A stretch of DNA of 64,000 bases from Clostridia bacterium (GTDB lineage Bacteria; Bacillota; Clostridia; Oscillospirales; Acutalibacteraceae), in assembly GCA_017465505.1 (NCBI GenBank), contig JAFTWB010000007.1, positions 17,540-81,539 on the forward strand, given 5' to 3'. The notes beneath the pieces were generated by a model, which searched no databases, was not told the DNA's origin, and saw nothing but the letters and a program-made list of their open reading frames with translations. Positions 7,760 through 15,994 of the stretch are shown here, in pieces (positions within the stretch are counted from its first letter, which is position 1; every line of letters begins with the position of its first letter). A program made the translations under genes and the position numbers.

Positions 7760-9811
7760 ATGAGAGGCGACGCTGTACTCACCCCCAAAACTGAAAAGAA
7801 CTTTGCCCAGGCAAGACCCGTGAGGATTTGCCTTATAACCACCTTTGCCGCAAATTTTGAGTTTTTCATTTCTGACGAGGCCAAGCATTTTTCGGAAAAC
7901 GGCTTTGAGGTTACTGTTGTCTGTGCAAATATGGATAAGCAGTTCAGAGAAAAGCACGAGAAATTTGCAAAGGTTTATGAGCTTCCAATGCCTTTTGGCG
8001 TTTCCTTTGCTTCAATTCCCAGCAGTGTACGCTTTTTAAACAGATTTTTTAAAGAGAATAACTTCGATGTTATTCAGTATTCCTCGCCCTATGCTTCCTA
8101 CTGCTGTACTCTTTCAAAGGGGCTTAAGAACATTCCACTCAGGGTTTATACCCAGTGGCTTTTGAGATATACAAGCTGTAAGGGCTTGAAGCGTTCTGTT
8201 TACAAATCTATTGAAAAATTCACCTGCAAGGGAGCTACCAATGTTGTGGCTTCTACCCCTGCCAATATGGAAATGACCATAAGCGAGGGGCTTTGCCCCA
8301 AGGAGAAGATTTCCGTTATCGGCAAGGGCGGTGTTGCAGGTGTTGACTTCGATGTTTTTGACATCGGCAAAAAGCCTCAGCTTCGCTCTCAGGTAAGAGC
8401 AGAGCTGGGTATTGACGACGATGATTTTGTGTTTTTAAACGTGGGCAGACTTATTGCCGACGAAGGTGTGGGTGAGCTTATCTCGGCTTTTCGCAGGCTT
8501 TGTGAGAAAAATGAAAAGCTTAAGCTGATTTTTGCAGGCAAAGAGGACACACCCTCTTTTCTTGACAGAGAGCTTATAAGCTGGGCAAGACAAAGCAAAA
8601 ACGTGATTTTTACCGAGGAAAAAAGCGACAGCTTCACCGCTGGACTTATGGCTTCTGCTGATATTCTTGTTCTGCCAACTCACAGGCAGAGGTTTTCCAT
8701 TGCTCTTACAGAGGCGTTGGCTATGGAGCTGCCTGTTATTACCACAGATGTTCCCGGACCCAGCGAGTTTATTGTGAAAAACGAAAGCGGCTCAATTGTT
8801 CCCAGAGGAGATGAAGAGGCACTTTTTAAAGAGATGAGTGCCCTTATGAAGGACGAAAACCGCAGAAAGCTCTACGCCGAAAAAGGCAGAGAGCGAGCCG
8901 AGAAGTTTTACGCCAGAACTGTTATGCGTAAAATCTGGTTTACATATTACAGCCGTCTGATAGGCTTTGACGACGGACACATCAAGTTTATGTACCTTAC
9001 CTCAAACCCTGCCGCCGCAGTTCAGGCTGAAAACGCAGGGGTTGACAGAATCTTTTTGGACCTTGAGGTTATGGGCAAGTTTGAGCGACAGGGTCACCTT
9101 GATACCGTTGTTTCTCACTCAAGCCTTGAGGACGTTAAAATCCTCAGGTCTGTGCTGAGCAAGTCAAAGCTTCTTGTAAGGTGCAACCCTGTTCATCAGG
9201 GCCTTGGCAGGGAGATTGACAAGATTGTTGCCGACGGTGCAGATGTTATTATGCTTCCTTACTTCAAAACCGTTGAAGAGGTCAAGTTCTTCCTTAACTG
9301 CGTTGCTGGAAGAATCCGTACCGTGCTCCTTTTTGAAACTGCCGAGGCAGTGGCGAATGTGGACGAAATTCTGGAGCTTTCGGGTATTGACGAGGTTTAC
9401 ATCGGTCTTAACGACTTGCATTTAAGCTATAAAATGGACTTTATGTTTGAGCTTTTATCCAACGGCACTGTGGATATGCTCTGCGAAAAGTTCAAAGCAA
9501 AGGGCATTTCCTACGGCTTTGGCGGTATTGCCAAAATCGGCGAGGGTCTGGTTAAGAGCGATGACGTTGTAGGTGAGCACGTTCGTCTGGGCTCCACCTG
9601 TGCGATTCTTTCCAGAACCTTCCGTAACGAAGTGGACACCAGCCGTCCCATTGATGACCTCAGAGGCGAGATTATCCTCCTTCGCAAGCGAGAGATTGAA
9701 ACCCGCAGATGGAGCGAAGAGGACTTTGCAGAAAACCGCAGAAGAGTTGCCGAGGGCGTTGAAAAGGTGCTGGAAATCAAACGTAAGAAAAAAACTCAAT
9801 CGGGAGAATAA
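7760..9811 (+). CDS. Glycosyltransferase (GT4-like) fused to an HpcH/HpaI-type aldolase domain
   Basis: Residues 20-395 form a GT-B glycosyltransferase: a VCLITTF-like start, a middle FLNVGRLIADEGV, and a donor-site pattern FSIALTEALAMELPVITTD. Residues about 408-670 resemble the class II HpcH/HpaI aldolase/citrate-lyase barrel: VDRIFLDLEV, LLFETAEAVANVDEI with the metal-ligand Glu, and EVYIGLNDL. The frame is unbroken, so this is a true fusion. It is the first gene of the five-gene cluster. The aldolase half may make or tailor a keto-acid-derived sugar, but this is inference. Confidence 0.85.
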   Translation: MRGDAVLTPKTEKNFAQARPVRICLITTFAANFEFFISDEAKHFSENGFEVTVVCANMDKQFREKHEKFAKVYELPMPFGVSFASIPSSVRFLNRFFKENNFDVIQYSSPYASYCCTLSKGLKNIPLRVYTQWLLRYTSCKGLKRSVYKSIEKFTCKGATNVVASTPANMEMTISEGLCPKEKISVIGKGGVAGVDFDVFDIGKKPQLRSQVRAELGIDDDDFVFLNVGRLIADEGVGELISAFRRLCEKNEKLKLIFAGKEDTPSFLDRELISWARQSKNVIFTEEKSDSFTAGLMASADILVLPTHRQRFSIALTEALAMELPVITTDVPGPSEFIVKNESGSIVPRGDEEALFKEMSALMKDENRRKLYAEKGRERAEKFYARTVMRKIWFTYYSRLIGFDDGHIKFMYLTSNPAAAVQAENAGVDRIFLDLEVMGKFERQGHLDTVVSHSSLEDVKILRSVLSKSKLLVRCNPVHQGLGREIDKIVADGADVIMLPYFKTVEEVKFFLNCVAGRIRTVLLFETAEAVANVDEILELSGIDEVYIGLNDLHLSYKMDFMFELLSNGTVDMLCEKFKAKGISYGFGGIAKIGEGLVKSDDVVGEHVRLGSTCAILSRTFRNEVDTSRPIDDLRGEIILLRKREIETRRWSEEDFAENRRRVAEGVEKVLEIKRKKKTQSGE

Positions 9812-9814
9812 TTT

Positions 9815-11149
9815 ATGGGTGATATTGAAAACAAAGGCCTGCCAAAGGTGCTTGTGTGCTTTGTTATGCCGTGGAACGACAACGGCTCACAGCACAGTCT
9901 GGCAGAAATATTTTCCCGTTGGGATAAGGACAGACTTGCCCTTGTGTATGCCAGAGCGGAGCTTCCAAATACACAGTACTGTGACAGGTTTTTCCGAATA
10001 AATGAAAACGCAATGGTAAAAAGCGTGTTTAACCGAAAGGTCAAGACTTCTTCCGTTGTGCATAACTCTGACAAGGCGGTTATTGACAGCGAGGCTCAGG
10101 AGCTTGAAAAGGAGAAAAAGCGTTACCGCAATACTTCCAAACGCAGAAACTGGTTTATGGTTTACGCAAGGGAGCTGGTGTGGAAATTCGGCAAATGGAA
10201 AACTGCCGAGCTTAAAAAGTTTATTGACGACTTTGACCCTGACATTGTTTTTATTCCTCTGGACTCCAAGGTTTATATGACAAGAATTGGCAGATTTGTG
10301 GCTCAGTACACCAAAAAGCCCGTTGTCTGCTATGTTACCGACGACACCGTTACCTTTAAGTATGCCTTTGCCCAGCCGGTGGATTTGTTCAGAAAGAACA
10401 TCTCCGTTAGAAATAACGCCAGACTTATCAAAGGCAGTGAAAAGGTCTTTGTTATGGCTCCCAAGGCAAAAGCCGAGCTGGATGAGCTTTACGGGGTGGA
10501 TTGCAGTATTCTCACAAAGCCTGTGGATTTTTCAGGCCTTAGCTTTGAAGAAAAGAGTGTAAACAAGCCTCTTAAAATGATTTACACAGGGCTTCTTTCC
10601 ATTGGCAGAGAAAAATCCCTGTGTCAGATTGCCAAGGCAGTGGCAAGGATAAACAAGAACGGCGAGAAAATCCGCTTTGAGATTTACTCAAGCGATACCC
10701 CCAAGAGAAGAAACCGCAAGGTGTTAAGCTCTGGTGGTGTGCACTTTTGCGGCAATGTCAGCCGAGAGGCGGTTAATAAGCTTCAGAAAGAGGCCGACAT
10801 CACTGTTTTTGCCGAGTCCTTGTCCTATTACTACAAGAGCAAGGCAAGGCTTTCTTTCTCCACAAAGCTTACTGATTATTTTGCAAGCTCAAGCTGTATT
10901 TTTGCTCTTGGACTTGAGGATATTGCTCCTATGGAGTACTTAAAGAGCAACGACGCAGCACTCACCGTTAACCGCTATGAGGATATTGAGGAGAAGCTGA
11001 GGCTTCTTTGCGATAATCCTGAGCTTGTGAGAGAGTACGGCAGAAAGGCCTTTGACTGCGGCAGGAAGAATCACAATAAAGATAAGATTCTTTCTGATTT
11101 TGAAGAAGAAATGCTGAAAGTTTATTCAGAGTGTAAAGGAAAAAACTGA
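9815..11149 (+). CDS. Putative glycosyltransferase of the surface-polysaccharide operon
   Basis: The 444-residue protein has a GT-B-like layout. The N-terminal half contains FDPDIVFIPLDS, and the C-terminal half KMIYTGLLSIGREKS and a nucleotide-sugar region ending in FSTKLTDYFASSSCIFALG. It starts 3 nt after the preceding gene and its TGA overlaps the next ATG, so translation is probably coupled. The transferred sugar is not known. Confidence 0.8.
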   Translation: MGDIENKGLPKVLVCFVMPWNDNGSQHSLAEIFSRWDKDRLALVYARAELPNTQYCDRFFRINENAMVKSVFNRKVKTSSVVHNSDKAVIDSEAQELEKEKKRYRNTSKRRNWFMVYARELVWKFGKWKTAELKKFIDDFDPDIVFIPLDSKVYMTRIGRFVAQYTKKPVVCYVTDDTVTFKYAFAQPVDLFRKNISVRNNARLIKGSEKVFVMAPKAKAELDELYGVDCSILTKPVDFSGLSFEEKSVNKPLKMIYTGLLSIGREKSLCQIAKAVARINKNGEKIRFEIYSSDTPKRRNRKVLSSGGVHFCGNVSREAVNKLQKEADITVFAESLSYYYKSKARLSFSTKLTDYFASSSCIFALGLEDIAPMEYLKSNDAALTVNRYEDIEEKLRLLCDNPELVREYGRKAFDCGRKNHNKDKILSDFEEEMLKVYSECKGKN

Positions 11150-12342
11150 TGAAAGTTTTGCAGATAAATTCGGTTTACCCCACAAAAAGCACAGGCAGAA
11201 TTGCCGCTCAGATTGCTGAGATTCAGCTTTCTCACGGTATTTCGCCTTACATAGTCTGCTCACAGAGCTTTGAAAAGGATGATAACATCTTTGAGATGAA
11301 GTCGGGTCTTTACAAGAAAATCAACATCCTCAAGACCCGCCTTTTCGGTAAGCACGGCTTTTACAGTAAGTCTGCCACCAAGGCTATGCTTAAGTGGGTG
11401 GACGATGTTAAGCCCGATATAATCCATCTGCACAACATTCACGGACATTACCTTAACGTTGAGCTTTTATTTGAATATATCAAAGAGAAAAATATCCCCG
11501 TGGTCTGGACTCTTCACGATTGCTGGGCTTTTACAGGGCATTGCTCTCATTTTGATTTTGCAGGGTGCGAAAAGTGGAAGACGGGGTGTCACCACTGCTC
11601 ACTTAAAAAAGATTATCCCATAACCTGGTTTTTTGACAGGTCAAAAGAGGCTTACAAAGACAAAAAACGCCTCTTCACCTTGCCTGATAAAATGGTTATC
11701 ACCACCCCCTCAAAGTGGCTTAAGGAGCTTTGCAAGGAGTCGTTTCTTTCAAGTTATCCCGTTGAGGTGGTTAACAACGGCATTGACCTTCAGCTTTTTA
11801 AAAGTGTTGAATCCGACCTTAAATCAAAGCTTTCTCTTGAGGACAAGTTTGTGATTTTCGGCATTGTTGACAGCCTTAAAGGCACAAAGGGCGGCCAGTA
11901 TTTTCTTCAGCTTTCAAAAATGCTTAAGAAAGACGAGGCGATTTTGCTCCTTACCCCCAAGGAAATTGAAGGGGATGTGCCTGAAAATATAAAAATATAC
12001 TCTGAAAACGTCAGCACAAAGGAGCTTTGCTCTCTTTACACTATGGCTGATGTTTTCGTAAATCCTTCTTTGCAGGAGAGCTTTTCTATGGTTAATCTGG
12101 AAAGCCTTGCCTGCGGTACCCCTGTTGTTACCTTTAATTCAGGGGGTACTACGGAGTGTCACAGCGACAAAACAGGAGTTCTTGTAAGCCGAGGCGACAC
12201 ACAGGCTCTCTATGAGGGCATACAAAAGGCGAGAAAGGGAGCTTTCAGCAGTGAGGACTGCATAAAGAGGGCGACTGAATTTGATTACAAACTGAAATTT
12301 GAGCAGTTTATCCATATCTACAACGGTATTTTACATAAATAA
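11149..12342 (+). CDS. GT4-family glycosyltransferase
   Basis: Residues 1-180 form the acceptor domain (MKVLQINSVYP; HLHNIHGHY; WTLHDCWAFTGHCSH). The C-terminal domain has FGIVDSLKGTKGG and the E-x7-E signature ESFSMVNLESLACGTPVV. This type retains the anomeric configuration and uses NDP-sugars. Several Cys and His residues around 125-150 (HCSHFDFAGCEKWKTGCHHC) are typical of a GT4 subset in Bacteroides and Clostridia capsule clusters. It overlaps the upstream gene by one base. Confidence 0.88.
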   Translation: MKVLQINSVYPTKSTGRIAAQIAEIQLSHGISPYIVCSQSFEKDDNIFEMKSGLYKKINILKTRLFGKHGFYSKSATKAMLKWVDDVKPDIIHLHNIHGHYLNVELLFEYIKEKNIPVVWTLHDCWAFTGHCSHFDFAGCEKWKTGCHHCSLKKDYPITWFFDRSKEAYKDKKRLFTLPDKMVITTPSKWLKELCKESFLSSYPVEVVNNGIDLQLFKSVESDLKSKLSLEDKFVIFGIVDSLKGTKGGQYFLQLSKMLKKDEAILLLTPKEIEGDVPENIKIYSENVSTKELCSLYTMADVFVNPSLQESFSMVNLESLACGTPVVTFNSGGTTECHSDKTGVLVSRGDTQALYEGIQKARKGAFSSEDCIKRATEFDYKLKFEQFIHIYNGILHK

Positions 12343-12355
12343 TTAAGGAGAAGCT

Positions 12356-13420
12356 ATGTTAGTCTGGCTTTCTATGCTGACTGCTGTTGCGGTGCTTTGG
12401 TTTGTTATCCCTGACAGCATAGGCGAAAAAAAGAAAAAGCTGATGTTTCTTACCTTCAGCGGCATAATTGTGGTTTTCCTGGTGGGGGGCAGGTGTGTTG
12501 AACGTACTGCCTCAGCGGACGTTCTGGCTTACTACCGTATATATGAAGACGCCATTACCCGCAGTATAGAATCTGTAATGAGAAGCAATCAGACAGAGTG
12601 GGGTTACACGGTATTTAACAAGATTCTTGCTTTTGTTATCCCTTGGCCCCAGTTTATTGTTTATCTTGAGGCGGCGTTTGTTACTCTTTCTGTTTTCCGT
12701 TTCCTTTACATAAACGTAAAGGACGTTTGTCTTGGTGTTATTGTGTATTTCTGCACAGGTGCCTGGGCATTTATGACCTCGGGCTTTCGCCAGGCGTTTG
12801 CCATAGGAATCTGTCTTTTTGCTTATGAATTTATGAAGAAAAAGGCTTTTAAGTCTGATTTAATAGCTCTGCTTCTTATTTTTATTGCGGCTATGCTTCA
12901 TTTTTCGGCGTGGGTTTTTGCGGTGGTGTTTGTTATCCGCAACATCAGTGTACGCCCGAGAGTCTTTCTTATTGGCGTCGGGGCTACATTCTGCACATAT
13001 TTTGTGCTTACTGCGGCGGTGGATTTGCTGGTGCGTATTACTGACGATACCCTTACTTCCAGCGGTTATGAGGGTAGTGTTTTCGGCGGACTTGTGCCTA
13101 TCGCTACTTTTCTTGTTTCTCTTTTGCTTGCTTACCTTGCAAACAGGTCGGACAAGACTTTTGCAAAGACTTTCCAAGTGCCGATTCTTTTGGTGTTTTT
13201 CGGACTTTGCCTTTATACCTTCAGGTATAACAACACTATCTTAGAGCGTATAAGCTACTATTTTACTATTTTCAACTGTGTGCTTCTGCCCTCGGCAATT
13301 GGTGCAATAAAAGATTACAGAACAAGAAACATCGTCAAAGCCCTTTGCATAGGAGTGTGCTTCTTCCTGTTTGTTGACAGAATGGCAGCAACAAATGATT
13401 ACTATTTTTACTGGATGTAA
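12356..13420 (+). CDS. EpsG-like polysaccharide polymerase (Wzy-type) membrane protein
   Basis: The 354-residue protein has about ten hydrophobic segments. A periplasm-facing pattern (DVLAYYRIYEDAI) and the central FMTSGFRQAFAIGICLFAYEFM stretch resemble EpsG. These proteins polymerise lipid-linked repeat units at the membrane. AAGGAG precedes the ATG by 6 nt. Presence of a polymerase but no flippase or chain-length protein means that the rest of the pathway lies elsewhere. Confidence 0.82.
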   Translation: MLVWLSMLTAVAVLWFVIPDSIGEKKKKLMFLTFSGIIVVFLVGGRCVERTASADVLAYYRIYEDAITRSIESVMRSNQTEWGYTVFNKILAFVIPWPQFIVYLEAAFVTLSVFRFLYINVKDVCLGVIVYFCTGAWAFMTSGFRQAFAIGICLFAYEFMKKKAFKSDLIALLLIFIAAMLHFSAWVFAVVFVIRNISVRPRVFLIGVGATFCTYFVLTAAVDLLVRITDDTLTSSGYEGSVFGGLVPIATFLVSLLLAYLANRSDKTFAKTFQVPILLVFFGLCLYTFRYNNTILERISYYFTIFNCVLLPSAIGAIKDYRTRNIVKALCIGVCFFLFVDRMAATNDYYFYWM

Positions 13421-13423
13421 ATT

Positions 13424-14590
13424 ATGAACAATACAGAAAAAGCCTTTATTGAAATATTGTCAGCCTTTGTAAACGAAAGAGAGCCTGAGCTTTCTTTTGA
13501 GGTTGACGGCGAAAAACTATATAATCTTGCTCACAGTCAGTCGGTGGCAGGTATTGTCAGCTTTGTGCTCCACAGGGCGTATCGTGACGATTTGTTAAGC
13601 CAGAGCAAAAAGCTCAGTACCGCTTATGACAAAACCATCGCCCACGTTATCCGCAGAGAGGTGGAAACCCAGAGCCTTTTTTCTCAGCTTTCCGCCGAAG
13701 GTATTGAGCACATCACCTTTAAGGGCAATGTGGTAAAAAGAAGCTACCCTGTAAAGGAGCTTCGCACCTTTGGGGATATCGACCTTATTATTAAAGAGGA
13801 AAACCGCAAGAAAAGCCACGCCTTTATGATTAAAAATGGCTTTACTTCTGAGGCTATGGACGGCGGTGCGGTGTACGGCTACAAAAGGGGCAAGGAGTTT
13901 TATGAGATTCACACCTCTATGAACTCCGAGCGGACAAAGCTTTCCGATTACCTTAAGGATTACTGGTCAAAGACCGAGAAAAAGCAGGGCCTTACCTACG
14001 AGTTTGAGCCTAACTTTCATTTTTGCTACCTTATAAGTCATATTGAAAAGCACGTTAACTGCTCCAACGCAGGAGTGAGGATGTACCTTGACATCGCTCT
14101 TATCCTTAAGAACGACAGACAGAGCCTTGACTTAAAAAAGGTGAGGGAAATCCTCAGAGAGTGCTCTCTGGAAAAATTTTACGACACAACCCTTTATCTT
14201 TGCCACCGTTGGTTTGGCACGGAGAAGCTCTTTGAAAGTGAGCTTTCTGAGAGCCGGTATGAGGCCTTTTGCGACTTTACCCTTAAGGGCGGCACCTTCG
14301 GACTGTTGGACGTGGGAGCGGACAGCAGCGTAAGGCGTAGTATGAAAGACGGCAAGGTGAATAAGGCAAAGCTTATTCTCTGCCACGTTTTCCCACCTTA
14401 CAGAGAAGTAAGGCGAATGTACCCCTTCTTCGACGGCAAGCCCTATCTTCTGCCCCTGAGCTGGGTGATTCACCCCTTTAAGGCGGCAAAACGCTCGGGC
14501 CTTAAAAACATAAAAAGAGTGGTAAATGCCGACGTAAAAACCGCTCAGCAGGAAAAAGAACTCCTACGCTCAGTAGGGTCTGAGAGATAA
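13424..14590 (+). CDS. Nucleotidyltransferase-fold protein (NTP_transf_5-like)
   Basis: The 388-residue protein has the pattern of the Pfam NTP_transf_5 family: FKGNVVKRSYPVKELRTFGDIDLII with the paired acidic metal ligands (GDIDL), then FYEIHTSM and a helical C-terminal half with HFCYLISHIEKH. Such proteins often sit in capsule clusters but have no settled reaction. It starts 3 nt after the polymerase gene and ends the operon at a strong terminator. Confidence 0.8.
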   Translation: MNNTEKAFIEILSAFVNEREPELSFEVDGEKLYNLAHSQSVAGIVSFVLHRAYRDDLLSQSKKLSTAYDKTIAHVIRREVETQSLFSQLSAEGIEHITFKGNVVKRSYPVKELRTFGDIDLIIKEENRKKSHAFMIKNGFTSEAMDGGAVYGYKRGKEFYEIHTSMNSERTKLSDYLKDYWSKTEKKQGLTYEFEPNFHFCYLISHIEKHVNCSNAGVRMYLDIALILKNDRQSLDLKKVREILRECSLEKFYDTTLYLCHRWFGTEKLFESELSESRYEAFCDFTLKGGTFGLLDVGADSSVRRSMKDGKVNKAKLILCHVFPPYREVRRMYPFFDGKPYLLPLSWVIHPFKAAKRSGLKNIKRVVNADVKTAQQEKELLRSVGSER

Positions 14591-14595
14591 AAAGC

Positions 14596-14629
14596 AACGC
14601 ACCCGAGTAAAAAACTCAGGTGCGTTTTT
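14596..14629. terminator. Terminator between convergent genes
   Basis: AACGCACC and GGTGCGTT form the base of a hairpin with GAGT/ACTC above it and T runs on the forward strand. It probably ends the polysaccharide operon and may serve the converging dockerin gene too. Confidence 0.85.
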
Positions 14630-14651
14630 GATTTGATACGAATTTAAAATA

Positions 14652-15536
14652 TCAACCCGGAAGAGGTTCAAGAACTTCTATGGTCATAATCTCGCTTACA
14701 ATCTCATTTGTCTTTGTGTCACGGATGTAAACTGTGAGGGTGTATGTGCCCATATCTTCAAATTTTTCCAGTAAGAAGGTGTTTTTGTCAGAATAGTCTT
14801 GAACGACTTTGGAATTAAGCAGGAATCGGTACTCGTAATTACCGCTGCCGCCCATAGCGGTGGCAGTAAATTCGGTATCGTAGACATATTCGTGCAGGAC
14901 GGTGTGATTGTTGTGGTGGTAAAATGCCTTTACCGCTAAATTTGAAGTTGAGATTGCCTCAACTACCTTGTAATCATAAATGTGTCCGTAATCAACATAG
15001 TCAAAGCGGTTGTAATACTTTACCCCAATTCTGTATGTTCCTGTTTCTGTGAAGGTGTGGGTAAAGCAGTTTTCTTCGCTGATTTCAGTTACTTTTTCTT
15101 CATTGATGAAAAACTCATAGCGGAAAGGCTCGCCGTTGCCATCAACCAAAGCGGTAAAGGTCACAGGTGTGCCTGTTGTAGCCTTGCCGGAGTTGTAGTC
15201 AGCATAAAAACCGTTTGCGTGTGCGTCTGTCCAGAAAACGGAATCAACGTTAAAGTCTTCAATAATTTCTGCACACTTTTTCTGAATCATAGTGGCGTCT
15301 TTTATGGTGACTTTGTTGTCGCCGTCTACTTCTGAAGCGTATTCCTGCAAAGGAGTAAAAGAGGTGGATTTTACAAGATATTTCTGAATCATAGTGGCGT
15401 CTTTAACAGTCACCCTGTCGTCAAGGTCACAGTCGCCTGTGGTTTGTGGTGCAATAGTTGCCGAAGCACCTGTTGCACAAACGTTATAAAGTGCCAATGC
15501 AATAAGTAAAAATGCCGTTATATTTTTCAGTTTCAT
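14652..15536 (-). CDS. Secreted protein with an N-terminal type I dockerin
   Basis: The start is MKLKN, because AAGGAGGG sits 6 nt upstream. Residues 1-27 form a signal peptide ending near ATGASA. Residues 34-90 hold two dockerin repeats (DCDLDDRVTVKDATMIQKYL and DGDNKVTIKDATMIQKK) with the Asp/Asn calcium ligands. The rest has two Ig/PKD-like beta domains (GTPVTFTALVDG..., TEFTATAMGGSGNYEYRF...). The N-terminal dockerin placement is unusual. The dockerin would bind a cohesin on a scaffold or cell surface, but none is encoded here. No catalytic domain is visible. Confidence 0.85.
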   Translation of the reverse strand: MKLKNITAFLLIALALYNVCATGASATIAPQTTGDCDLDDRVTVKDATMIQKYLVKSTSFTPLQEYASEVDGDNKVTIKDATMIQKKCAEIIEDFNVDSVFWTDAHANGFYADYNSGKATTGTPVTFTALVDGNGEPFRYEFFINEEKVTEISEENCFTHTFTETGTYRIGVKYYNRFDYVDYGHIYDYKVVEAISTSNLAVKAFYHHNNHTVLHEYVYDTEFTATAMGGSGNYEYRFLLNSKVVQDYSDKNTFLLEKFEDMGTYTLTVYIRDTKTNEIVSEIMTIEVLEPLPG

Positions 15537-15566
15537 AAGAACCCTCCTTAAAGTTTTTTCCTTCAC

Positions 15567-15610
15567 TTATTAGACGCAAAAATCCGCAAAAACTCACTCT
15601 GAAATTTTAA
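15567..15610 (-). promoter_or_regulatory. Conserved dockerin-gene promoter motif, copy 1
   Basis: A block centred on GGATTTTTGCGTCTAATAA (reverse strand) ends 31 nt before the start codon. An almost identical block precedes the dockerin gene at 29222-30814. The CGTC-containing -10 and TGAGTTTTT upstream resemble ECF-sigma promoters. Confidence 0.6.
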
Positions 15611-15681
15611 AAAATTTTAAAAAATTAAACTACCTGAAAAAAACGAAGCAATAAACCTTATTAAAAGTTCAGTGCTTCGTT

Positions 15682-15888
15682 TTAGTTTGCAAAATCATTT
15701 CCTGTGATTAAATAATGGATGGATACGTTAAAATACTCTGAAAGCTTAACGAGAGTTTCCAGATTAGGGCAACGCATACCATTTTCGTAATATGATATAG
15801 CTTCTCTGCTGATGTTTAAGTCCATAGCTACCTTGAGCTGACTGTATCCCTTTTTCTTTCTGATTTCATAAAGCCCAAGCATTTTCAT
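15682..15888 (-). CDS. Small XRE-type repressor
   Basis: The 68-residue protein is essentially one helix-turn-helix domain: LGLYEIRKKKGYSQLKVAMD, then NISREAISYYENG. It ends in SIHYLITGNDFAN. It diverges from the large CHAP/dockerin gene across a 106-bp region carrying two perfect GTAAC-dyad operators, so it is probably the autoregulated repressor of both. GGAG lies 10 nt before the ATG. Confidence 0.85.
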   Translation of the reverse strand: MKMLGLYEIRKKKGYSQLKVAMDLNISREAISYYENGMRCPNLETLVKLSEYFNVSIHYLITGNDFAN

Positions 15889-15918
15889 AAAAAATATTCT
15901 CCAAATTCATTGTAACTA

Positions 15919-15947
15919 TTGACTATATTGTAACAATCTGTTACACT
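15919..15947 (+). promoter_or_regulatory. Promoter of the CHAP/dockerin gene, overlapped by the operator
   Basis: TTGACT, 17-nt spacer, TACACT. The first GTAAC dyad (15930-15944) covers the spacer and most of the -10, so repressor binding would block RNA polymerase. Confidence 0.7.
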
Positions 15948-15968
15948 AAAAATGTAACAGATTGTTAC
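15930..15968. promoter_or_regulatory. Twin-dyad operator between the XRE gene and the CHAP/dockerin gene
   Basis: GTAACAATCTGTTAC (15930-15944) and GTAACAGATTGTTAC (15954-15968) are perfect inverted copies of each other, and each is itself a GTAACANNNTGTTAC dyad. Centres are 24 bp apart, slightly over two helical turns. A further GTAAC half-site is at 15912-15916. Confidence 0.8.
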
Positions 15969-15994
15969 AACACAGCCGATTGGGGGAACAAATA

